This document shows, piece after piece, positions 1 through 5,630 of a DNA stretch of 6,091 bases. The notes under the pieces were generated by a model. The model was not told the DNA's origin, made no database searches, and saw only the letters and a list, made by a program, of their open reading frames with translations. Made by a program: the position numbers and the translations under genes. Source of the DNA: Mariprofundaceae bacterium (GTDB lineage: Bacteria; Pseudomonadota; Zetaproteobacteria; Mariprofundales; Mariprofundaceae); NCBI GenBank assembly GCA_030950965.1, contig JAUZQP010000020.1, positions 1 through 6,091 on the forward strand, written 5' to 3'. The first letter of the stretch is position 1; every line of letters starts with the position of its first letter.

Positions 1-6
1 CTCTAC

Positions 7-1401
7 ATGGCTAAAAGCATCTATGTCTGCCAAAGCTGTGCAGCAGAATTCAAAAAATGGGCTGGGCAGTGTTCTGAGTGTCAGGCGTGGAATAGCATCA
101 GCGAAGAGGTGCAAGATCCATCTATAGCGCGACTGGGTAAAGCTGTGCCGCTTACCACCACGCCCATCACCCAAACCCAGAACCAAGATTCAAAACGTCG
201 CAGCACGGGCATTGATGAATTTGATCGCGTGCTGGGCGGTGGTTTGGTGCATGGCTCGGCGATTTTGCTGGGCGGCAGTCCAGGCATTGGCAAGTCCACG
301 TTATTACTGCAAGCGGCAGCAGCATTGGCAGCCAGTCCAACGCATCGCACGGTGTTGTATATTACGGGTGAAGAGTCCATCGCACAGGTGGCAGCGCGAG
401 GTGAGCGTATTCAATCGCAACACGATGATCTACATGTGTTGGCATCGTGTGAGCTAGAATCCATTGTTGCCACGATTGCCAAAATGCGCCCTTCGGTGGT
501 GGTGGTGGATTCGGTGCAAACCACGGTCAGTGCTAAGCTAAGTAGCGCGCCAGGCACGGTGTCACAGGTGCGGGATTGTGCGGCAGCCTTGATTCAACAA
601 GCCAAGAAAATGGGGCATGTATTGGTACTGGTGGGGCATGTAACCAAAGACGGTGCGCTGGCAGGGCCACGGGTATTGGAACACATGGTTGATGCGGTGT
701 TATATTTTGAAGGTGAACGTGGTCATGCCCATCGGATTGTTCGCGCCGTTAAAAATCGTTTTGGTCCAGCGGGTGAAATAGGCGTGTTTGAAATGTCTGA
801 CCGTGGGCTAAAAGGTATTGGCGATGCTTCGCGTTTGTTCCTTGCTGAACGCAGCGAAGGGGTGGCGGGTTCGGTGGTGCTTGCCTGCATGGAGGGTACA
901 CGCCCGTTACTGGTCGAAGTGCAAGCCTTGGTGGCTAAAACGGTCTATGCCACACCCAAGCGTTCGGCTGTCGGCTTAGATGCCAACCGTGTTGCGATGC
1001 TCATTGCCGTGTTGGAGCGACGCGCTAACGTGCCGTTAGCCAGTCATGATGTGTACATCAATGTAGCTGGGGGAGTAAAGATTATGGAACCTGGGGCTGA
1101 TGTTGCCATTGCACTCGCCGTCCTATCTGCCTTTCAGGATCAGCCACTTACAGCACGCACGGTAGTCTTTGGTGAATTGGGTTTGACTGGGGAAGTGCGC
1201 GCCGTTGGTCACCCCGAAGCGCGTGTGCGTGAAGCTGTAAACTTGGGTTTTAATCGCCTACTCTTACCGAGCAACAATGCCGAACGTGTACAGGACGACC
1301 ACTTTGCTGCTACGCTTCGCACGGTTGGAGTTGTCCATGTTGCGCCCATTACCACACTGGCAGATATGGCGCAGCAAGCTTTTGCTTCAACCATTCTTTA
1401 A
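7..1401 (+). CDS. radA: DNA repair/recombination ATPase RadA (Sms)
   Basis: RadA is a RecA-like, DnaB-like cytoplasmic ATPase that promotes branch migration and processing of recombination intermediates. The 464-residue product has the full family layout. An N-terminal zinc finger uses Cys8, Cys11, Cys22 and Cys25 (CQSC and CSEC pairs). The RecA-like core follows from about residue 65, with Walker A GGSPGIGKST at 89-98 and a hydrophobic Walker B strand ending in Asp168 (VVVVDS). The RadA-specific KNRFG motif is at 249-253. A C-terminal Lon-protease-like domain covers about 285-464, with the GGVKIMEPGADVAIA segment near 355-369. Length is normal (E. coli about 460), so the gene is complete. 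Only six bases precede the ATG, so the ribosome binding site cannot be judged, but the start agrees with the usual MAKS...Y.C..C N-terminus. The downstream neighbours are functionally unrelated, and a hairpin-rich element follows the stop. Confidence 0.97.
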   Translation: MAKSIYVCQSCAAEFKKWAGQCSECQAWNSISEEVQDPSIARLGKAVPLTTTPITQTQNQDSKRRSTGIDEFDRVLGGGLVHGSAILLGGSPGIGKSTLLLQAAAALAASPTHRTVLYITGEESIAQVAARGERIQSQHDDLHVLASCELESIVATIAKMRPSVVVVDSVQTTVSAKLSSAPGTVSQVRDCAAALIQQAKKMGHVLVLVGHVTKDGALAGPRVLEHMVDAVLYFEGERGHAHRIVRAVKNRFGPAGEIGVFEMSDRGLKGIGDASRLFLAERSEGVAGSVVLACMEGTRPLLVEVQALVAKTVYATPKRSAVGLDANRVAMLIAVLERRANVPLASHDVYINVAGGVKIMEPGADVAIALAVLSAFQDQPLTARTVVFGELGLTGEVRAVGHPEARVREAVNLGFNRLLLPSNNAERVQDDHFAATLRTVGVVHVAPITTLADMAQQAFASTIL

Positions 1402-1465
1402 TTTCAAGTAGGTGTCGGGATTATTTTAACATTTATCACGCCGAATATTTCGTGATATTCAAGGC

Positions 1466-1505
1466 ACAAAAAAGGGGCATATTGTTTATATGTAACCTTT
1501 TTTGT
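1466..1505 (+). terminator. Possible bidirectional terminator in E1
   Basis: The apical part of E1 is a hairpin with AAAAAAGG on the left and CCTTTTTT on the right. It includes the CATAT/ATATG apical stem, and TAA bulges on the 3' side. In either direction an oligo-U run would follow a short stem, so it could end radA transcription and also act on the opposite strand. The stem is AT-rich and the U-run is itself paired in the longer fold, so terminator strength is uncertain. Similar geometry recurs in E2, so this may be a property of the element rather than a dedicated radA terminator. Confidence 0.35.
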
Positions 1506-1525
1506 AACGCAGAATATCGCGTGAA

Positions 1526-1552
1526 TAGACAAGTTAGAAATGTTAAAATAAT
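1526..1552 (+). promoter_or_regulatory. Weak sigma70-like promoter candidate for cvpA
   Basis: TAGACA at 1526-1531 matches TTGACA at 5 of 6 positions, and AATAAT at 1547-1552 matches TATAAT at 5 of 6. The spacer is 15 nt, shorter than the usual 17. The -35-like box overlaps the AGACAAGT box shared by E1 and E2, and the -10-like box lies in the right arm of E1. This part of the genome is AT-rich, so a chance match is possible. No PurR-type operator palindrome was seen nearby. Confidence 0.25.
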
Positions 1553-1576
1553 TTTGTATGCCTACTTATTGCCGTT

Positions 1577-1581
1577 CGGAG
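1577..1581 (+). promoter_or_regulatory. Ribosome binding site deciding the cvpA start
   Basis: CGGAG lies 9 nt before the ATG at 1591, giving a good GGAG Shine-Dalgarno. An in-frame ATG at 1558 lies upstream of this site, inside the right arm of E1, so the Shine-Dalgarno supports 1591 as the true start. Confidence 0.7.
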
Positions 1582-1590
1582 CCATTTTTT

Positions 1591-2190
1591 ATGAGTTTTC
1601 TTGATATCAGCTTGCTGGCTATAATTGGTTTAGCCGTTTTGCAAGGGATGATGCGCGGCTTTATTGCAGAACTTATCGCTGTTGCAGGTACAGTGGGCGC
1701 ATTTTTTGCCGCAGCAAAAGCCTCGGGAAATATTGCCGATAAGCTGGTTGATACCACAGGCATTGAAACCACGTTTGCCGATCCTTTAGCCTTTTTTATT
1801 GTGTTCTTCGCGGTGATGATGGTCGTGGGAGTGGTGGTATCTGCTGTCCCCAACCTTTTGAAGGGGAGTAGACGGTTGTTTTTCATCGATCATCTGTTTG
1901 GTGCTATGATTGCTCCCGTTAGACCGATTGTCTTTATCGGCGTTGTTTCCCTGATTGCATTCACCTATATCGAAGACCCTAGCCAAGTATTTGGCAACAA
2001 AAGCGCGCTGCGCCCCACGGTGTTAACCATTGGGCAGGCGATGGGCAATATTATTCCAGCAAATCACCCCTTTTCAGCAAAAAGTATCATCACTGATGCC
2101 CCTATGATTGACCACACCGATGGCGCTGGCGCGTTACCTGGTGTGAAAGATAAAAAAGCGTTAGAAAAGATACTGGAAAAACGATTGTAG
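1591..2190 (+). CDS. cvpA: Inner-membrane protein CvpA (colicin V production family)
   Basis: CvpA-family proteins are small inner-membrane proteins, named for a role in colicin V production and linked to envelope stress tolerance; their exact molecular function is unsettled. The 199-residue product has four hydrophobic segments at about residues 4-21, 25-42, 66-87 and 103-124. The family-typical RGF motif sits after the first (MMRGFIAEL, 20-28). The polar C-terminal tail (about 160-199) ends in a lysine-rich helix (KDKKALEKILEKRL). The start is set at 1591 because MSFLDISLLAIIGL matches the usual family N-terminus and has a GGAG site 9 nt upstream. The in-frame ATG at 1558 would add 11 residues encoded partly by repeat E1. 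Length is slightly above E. coli CvpA (about 160). It is followed by purF, the common gammaproteobacterial pairing, but here a 228-nt gap with E2 separates them, so co-transcription is not assured. Confidence 0.93.
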   Translation: MSFLDISLLAIIGLAVLQGMMRGFIAELIAVAGTVGAFFAAAKASGNIADKLVDTTGIETTFADPLAFFIVFFAVMMVVGVVVSAVPNLLKGSRRLFFIDHLFGAMIAPVRPIVFIGVVSLIAFTYIEDPSQVFGNKSALRPTVLTIGQAMGNIIPANHPFSAKSIITDAPMIDHTDGAGALPGVKDKKALEKILEKRL

Positions 2191-2204
2191 AGAAGCTTGG
2201 CGTT

Positions 2205-2379
2205 TAACCTAAGGTAACTCGCAATAAATAATCTACCAAAATCGCGCAGGATTTTTGTTCAGCATCAAGGCGCAAAAAGTGAAGCATAGCTTGGCCATGT
2301 AAGCTTTTTTGCAACGCCGATGCTGGGCAAAAAGACAAGTAATTTTGGTAGATTATTTATTGCGAATTGCCTAAGGTTA
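2205..2379 (+). repeat. Palindromic element E2 (cvpA-purF gap)
   Basis: This is the largest and best-preserved of the three elements. The outer arms are 38 nt, 2205-2242 against the complement of 2342-2379, identical at 35 positions, with the inner 24 bp (2219-2242 / 2342-2365) perfect. Inner helices: TTTTTG 2252-2257 with CAAAAA 2328-2333, CAGCATC 2260-2266 with GATGCTG 2319-2325, and CAAAAAG 2273-2279 with CTTTTTTG 2304-2311. The core has TCAAGGC at 2265-2271 and AACGC at 2313-2317. Shared with E1 are ATCGCGCAGGAT at 2241-2252 and AGACAAGT at 2333-2340. The stem between TC...GA and the A-tract carries an unpaired AA on the left and CAA on the right, as in E1. The arms bear no sequence relation to those of E1 or E3. 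With the core removed they would meet as an almost uninterrupted 76-bp palindrome. Confidence 0.9.
2288..2310 (+). terminator. Possible terminator hairpin within E2
   Basis: AGCTT (2288-2292) pairs with AAGCT (2301-2305) across an 8-nt loop and is followed by T tracts to 2310. This looks like a weak intrinsic terminator after cvpA. An alternative fold pairs CAT 2285-2287 with ATG 2297-2299, as in E1, and then sequesters the T tract against the A tract at 2274-2278. Confidence 0.3.
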
Positions 2380-2401
2380 CACAAGCGATTACACATCAAT
2401 C

Positions 2402-2406
2402 AGGAG
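2402..2406 (+). promoter_or_regulatory. Ribosome binding site of purF
   Basis: AGGAG lies 12 nt before the ATG at 2419, rather long but the best purine-rich match. It lies just outside the right arm of E2. The other in-frame ATG, at 2320, sits in the core of E2 and would give a 33-residue extension unlike any PurF N-terminus known to me. Confidence 0.55.
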
Positions 2407-2418
2407 CAAGAGAATACT

Positions 2419-3852
2419 ATGACCAATTGCGATACAGCGAATGACGGCTTTCATGACGAATGCGGCGTGTTTGGCGTATTGGATCACCCCGAAGCCTCAA
2501 ACCTGACCTACCTTGGGCTGTACGCCCAGCAACATCGTGGTCAAGAATCGGCTGGCATTGTCAGCTACGATGGTGATCAATTCATCAACCGTCGTGGCAT
2601 GGGGATGGTGGCTGATATTTTCCAAAAGAAAGATATTAAGCGGCTATCAGGGCGTTTGGCGATCGGTCACGTTCGCTATTCTACATCAGGTGAATCAGGC
2701 TTGCGTAACTGCCAGCCTTTTTCTTATGAGTACGCCCATGGTGGTATTGCGATGTGCCATAATGGTAACATCGTCAATGCCCGTGTTTTACGTCGTGAGC
2801 TGGAAGAAAATGGCTCGATTTTTCAATCTACTTCAGACACTGAAGTATTGATTCATCTGGTGGCTAAAAGCAGCAGCGACACTACCGAAGGTCGTTTAAA
2901 AGAAGCCGTATCCCGTTTGGAAGGCGGGTTTTCCTTTTTGGTATTGACGGAAGATAAACTCATCGGTCTTCGTGACCGTAACGGCATTCGTCCACTGGTG
3001 TTGGGCCAACTCGATGGTGTATGGGTACTAGCATCGGAAACCTGCGCCTTTGATCTTATTGGCGCGAATTATGTGCGCGATGTTGAACCCGGTGAAATGG
3101 TGGTGATTCGCAAAACAGGGCTGGAAAGTCATAAGCTGCTGGACAACCCTTCATTACGCTTCTGCGTCTTTGAATATGTCTATTTCTCCCGTCCTGATTC
3201 AACCTTGGAAGGGGTGAATGTCTATCAGGCACGGTATGGCATTGGTGAACAATTAGCCGATGAAAGTCCCATTGATGCTGATATGGTCATTCCTGTTCCC
3301 GATTCTGGCGTGCCACCCGCGATGGGGTTTGCTGCACGTTCGGGAATTCCTCTACAAATGGGGCTTATTCGCAATCATTATGTCGGACGTACGTTTATTG
3401 AACCTCGGCAATCGATTCGTAATTTTGGTGTGAAGCTTAAACTCAATGCCAATGCCGCGATGATTCGAGGTAAGCGTGTGATACTGGTGGATGATTCCAT
3501 CGTGCGTGGCACTACCAGCCGTAAAATTGTCGAAATGGTGCGCGCCGCTGGAGCCAGTGAAATTCATCTACGGATTTCCAGTCCGCCCACACGTCATTCA
3601 TGCTTCTACGGTATTGATACGCCCAGCGACAATGAATTGATAGCAAATCGGATGACGCAAGATGAAATGTGCAGCGCTATCGGGGCTGATAGTTTGGCGT
3701 TTGTTTCTCGCGATGGTTTGTACCGGGCGATTAAACGCCCTTGTAGTGTGCATTGTGATGCCTGTTTTTCAGGTGAATACCCTGTACCGATTGAGGGACT
3801 TGAGCGTAAAAACCCACCGTCCTTGTTGCGCTTTAACAGCAAAAAAAGGTAA
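2419..3852 (+). CDS. purF: Amidophosphoribosyltransferase, Bacillus-type Fe-S form
   Basis: PurF makes 5-phosphoribosylamine from PRPP and glutamine, the committed step of de novo purine synthesis, in the cytoplasm. The 477-residue product has an N-terminal Ntn-type glutaminase domain (about 15-245) and a PRTase domain (about 270-450). Catalytic Cys15 lies in DECGVFG after a 14-residue propeptide that should be removed to expose it. Other glutaminase signatures are QQHRGQESAGI (37-47), GHVRYSTSG (83-91) and CHNGNIVN (113-120). The PRPP loop is VILVDDSIVRGTTS (354-367). Cys249, Cys395, Cys446 and Cys449 fall in the contexts of the four [4Fe-4S] ligands of B. subtilis PurF (RFCVFEYVYFSRPDS, SCFYGID, CDAC). 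E. coli PurF begins Met-Cys and lacks propeptide and cluster, so this is the other subtype. The cvpA neighbour is typical for gammaproteobacteria. The stop codon is followed within 8 nt by E3. Confidence 0.97.
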   Translation: MTNCDTANDGFHDECGVFGVLDHPEASNLTYLGLYAQQHRGQESAGIVSYDGDQFINRRGMGMVADIFQKKDIKRLSGRLAIGHVRYSTSGESGLRNCQPFSYEYAHGGIAMCHNGNIVNARVLRRELEENGSIFQSTSDTEVLIHLVAKSSSDTTEGRLKEAVSRLEGGFSFLVLTEDKLIGLRDRNGIRPLVLGQLDGVWVLASETCAFDLIGANYVRDVEPGEMVVIRKTGLESHKLLDNPSLRFCVFEYVYFSRPDSTLEGVNVYQARYGIGEQLADESPIDADMVIPVPDSGVPPAMGFAARSGIPLQMGLIRNHYVGRTFIEPRQSIRNFGVKLKLNANAAMIRGKRVILVDDSIVRGTTSRKIVEMVRAAGASEIHLRISSPPTRHSCFYGIDTPSDNELIANRMTQDEMCSAIGADSLAFVSRDGLYRAIKRPCSVHCDACFSGEYPVPIEGLERKNPPSLLRFNSKKR

Positions 3853-3859
3853 TTAATCT

Positions 3860-3998
3860 GAATAACTGTAATCATTCACACCGCCTCTGTTTTTTCGTCC
3901 TCAAGGCGAAAGCGCGCAGTTTACGTTTTGGTAAATGAGCACTTTCAACGCAGAGGGCGGAAAATCAGTGGAGGGGTGTGAGTGATTACGAATAATTC
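3860..3998 (+). repeat. Palindromic element E3 (purF-gspA gap)
   Basis: This is the third, more diverged member. The outer arms are 3868-3882 (GTAATCATTCACACC) against 3975-3989, 14 of 15 pairs plus one G-T, with GAAT 3860-3863 / ATTC 3995-3998 outside. A 12-bp helix joins 3891-3902 with 3953-3964 (two G-T pairs). The core has TCAAGGC at 3901-3907 and AACGC at 3947-3951, with AAAG/CTTT between. The apical stem is GTTTAC 3919-3924 with GTAAAT 3931-3936 around a 6-nt loop. The core spans 51 nt, against 52 in E1 and 53 in E2, in the same orientation. The ATCrCGCmGrAT and AGACAAGT boxes of E1/E2 are not clearly present. Unlike the others it lacks a T tract, so it is less likely to be an intrinsic terminator. 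Its right arm includes the gspA start codon. Confidence 0.8.
3970..3976 (+). promoter_or_regulatory. Ribosome binding site of gspA, at the edge of E3
   Basis: GGAGGGG lies 5 nt before the GTG at 3982 and is a strong Shine-Dalgarno. An in-frame TGA at 3979-3981 directly precedes the GTG, so no longer start is possible. The last two G of the site and the whole GTG codon are inside the right arm of E3 and could be paired in read-through RNA from purF. Confidence 0.7.
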
Positions 3999-5628
3999 AC
4001 CCTGCCTGCAATCCGTTGTCAATGCGCACTTCGGGTTGCAGGAGTCCCCTTTCTCGATTGCTCCTGACCCTCGTTTTTTATTTATGAGCCATCAGCATCA
4101 AGAGGCTTGGGCGCATATTCGCGTGGGGCTGCAAGGGGAGGGGGGGATTATTCTGCTGACAGGCGAAGTGGGGACGGGCAAGACGACTATTTGTCGCCAC
4201 TTCCTTGCTTCGTTGCGCCAGCAAGATGAGACAGAGCGACCGATTGATCTTGCCTATATTTTGCACCCTGCGTTATCGGTGAATGAATTGCTGCATACCT
4301 TGTGCGAGGAGCTGACCATTGCGACGGCTGCCGCATGCAGCGTCAAAACCTATATGGATGCCTTGAATCATCACCTGTTGGAGAGTCACGCCAAGGGACG
4401 CAACACCGTGGTGATGATTGATGAGGCACAGAACCTCAGCGCGGAGGTGTTGGAGCAACTCCGTTTGCTGACCAACCTTGAAACGAGCGAACGCAAGTTG
4501 CTGCAAATTTTATTGGTCGGTCAGCCAGAATTACGCGAACTCTTGCAACGCCATGAGCTGAGGCAACTGAATCAACGCATTACCGCCCGTTGCCACCTAG
4601 AAGCCATGACACAAGTTGAAACACGCGCCTGTATTGACCACCGTTTGCGTATTGCGGGCTGCGATAAACCATTGTTTACGGCAGCTGCGCTTCGCGGCGT
4701 GTACCGACGCAGTGGCGGTATTCCCCGTTTAATCAATTTAATTTGCGCCCGTGCCCTACTTGGGGCTTATGCGCACGCTAAAACAGGCATAGGCAGTGCT
4801 GTGATTCAACAAGCAGCAAAAGAAATTTTTGGTTCAAGCAGCCCACCACCGGCGAATGAACAGCCTGTTTATGGCTGGCTGCTGTTGCCCGCCTTGTTGT
4901 TGCTAGGGTGGCTAGCGTACAGTGAATATGGGATCAGACCCATGCCCAAAGAACAGCAGGTGACCACGGTTGTTAAGTCGCCCGTGCAACAAGTTTCGAT
5001 GGTTGTACCACCCACAGTGAAAACTGAAACTGCTATGTTTTATGGTGGCAGCCCTGCACGTGCCTTGCAAACGCTGGTGCAGGTTTGGCAACCTCATGCT
5101 CAGGCAGATGATTGTACCGAGATAGCGCGCAGCAGTGGCTTGCAATGTTTTCATCAAGCGTTGACCTTGGCACAACTGCGGCAGTTTGATCGTCCTGCGA
5201 TGATTACCATGATGGGGGATGACGGCTATGCCCATGCTGCGGTGGTACGCTATTTGAGTGGTGATTCCGCACAATTACAGTGGCAGGATCATCAATGGTC
5301 GATGGGTTTGAAAGCGTTAGAGCAACGCCGCTTTGCCGATGTGACTTTATTATGGCAAGCAACCACAGATTACCACGGGCCGATTCGCCGCAACGACACG
5401 GGCAACATCATCAAACGCATTCATCAACAACTGGATACACGCGAAGGTGTGACTTTGGTGGGTGGAACACACCCTCTGCGTTGGGATACCGCTATTCAAA
5501 CACGCTTAAAAACATTTCAGCGGCAGCAAGGTTTGAAACCTGATGGTGTTGCAGGGGCTTTGACTTTGATGCATCTCAACGATGCGGTGACCATTCCGCG
5601 TCCACACTTACAGCTATTGAGTAAATAA
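3982..5628 (+). CDS. gspA: GspA/ExeA-type AAA ATPase of secretion-system assembly
   Basis: ExeA/GspA with ExeB/GspB binds peptidoglycan and helps place the type II secretion secretin in the outer membrane. The 548-residue product starts with the family signature HFGLQESPFSIAPDPRFLF (16-34). The cytoplasmic AAA domain has Walker A GEVGTGKTT (61-69), Walker B VVMIDEAQ (143-150), the LLVGQPELRELL segment (177-188) and LNQRITARCHL (196-206). A single hydrophobic segment at about 297-313 should span the inner membrane. The periplasmic part has a region resembling the degenerate C39-peptidase-like module of ExeA proteins (about 375-460), then a PG_binding_1-type domain (about 466-535: AIQTRLKTFQRQQGLKPDGVAG). 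A GTG start is used, since a stop codon lies immediately upstream and the next in-frame ATG (residue 35) would cut the signature. The downstream gspB-like gene begins 2 nt after the stop, suggesting a two-gene unit. No other T2SS genes lie in the window, so the partner machine (T2SS or a pilus system) is inferred. Confidence 0.9.
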   Translation: MITNNSPCLQSVVNAHFGLQESPFSIAPDPRFLFMSHQHQEAWAHIRVGLQGEGGIILLTGEVGTGKTTICRHFLASLRQQDETERPIDLAYILHPALSVNELLHTLCEELTIATAAACSVKTYMDALNHHLLESHAKGRNTVVMIDEAQNLSAEVLEQLRLLTNLETSERKLLQILLVGQPELRELLQRHELRQLNQRITARCHLEAMTQVETRACIDHRLRIAGCDKPLFTAAALRGVYRRSGGIPRLINLICARALLGAYAHAKTGIGSAVIQQAAKEIFGSSSPPPANEQPVYGWLLLPALLLLGWLAYSEYGIRPMPKEQQVTTVVKSPVQQVSMVVPPTVKTETAMFYGGSPARALQTLVQVWQPHAQADDCTEIARSSGLQCFHQALTLAQLRQFDRPAMITMMGDDGYAHAAVVRYLSGDSAQLQWQDHQWSMGLKALEQRRFADVTLLWQATTDYHGPIRRNDTGNIIKRIHQQLDTREGVTLVGGTHPLRWDTAIQTRLKTFQRQQGLKPDGVAGALTLMHLNDAVTIPRPHLQLLSK

Positions 5629-5630
5629 TT

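Larger units (their letters stand above)
1406..1567 (+). repeat. Palindromic element E1 (radA-cvpA gap)
   Basis: This is a nested inverted repeat filling most of the radA-cvpA gap. Outer arms: AAGTAGG at 1406-1412 against CCTACTT at 1561-1567, then a perfect 15-bp pair, ATTATTTTAACATTT at 1420-1434 with its complement at 1538-1552. Inner helices: GATATTC 1454-1460 with GAATATC 1512-1518, ACAAAAAAGG 1466-1475 with CCTTTTTTGT 1496-1505, and CATAT 1478-1482 with ATATG 1488-1492 around a 5-nt loop. The core bases shared with E2 and E3 are TCAAGGC (1459-1465) and AACGC (1506-1510). Two more boxes are shared with E2: ATCACGCCGAAT (1435-1446) and AGACAAGT (1527-1534). The core is asymmetric, so orientation can be assigned, and it matches E2 and E3. 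The element's class is not recognised; a non-autonomous mobile palindrome or a structured RNA is possible. Confidence 0.85.

Noticed and set aside
1406..1567. Complete insertion sequence
   Set aside because: The element is about 160 nt with no transposase frame and no clear target-site duplication, so it could at most be non-autonomous.
1402..1590. PurR operator upstream of cvpA
   Set aside because: The E. coli-type palindrome around CGCAAACGTTTGCG was looked for and not seen in this gap or before purF.
2191..2418. Purine riboswitch upstream of purF
   Set aside because: The gap is a single long palindrome with a mobile-element-like core; no three-way junction or conserved purine-aptamer loops were recognised.
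3352..3875. Minus-strand open frames across purF 3' half
   Set aside because: They overlap strongly conserved purF coding sequence, have no plausible ribosome binding site or family signature, and are expected antisense shadows.
1406..3998. Integron attC sites
   Set aside because: The structure-over-sequence conservation recalls attC, but matching RYYYAAC/GTTRRRY ends are not found as a pair, the intervening genes are housekeeping genes far longer than typical cassettes, and no integrase is present.
4912..5274. 120-codon minus-strand open frame inside gspA
   Set aside because: It lies opposite the coherent periplasmic region of GspA and shows no recognisable domain.
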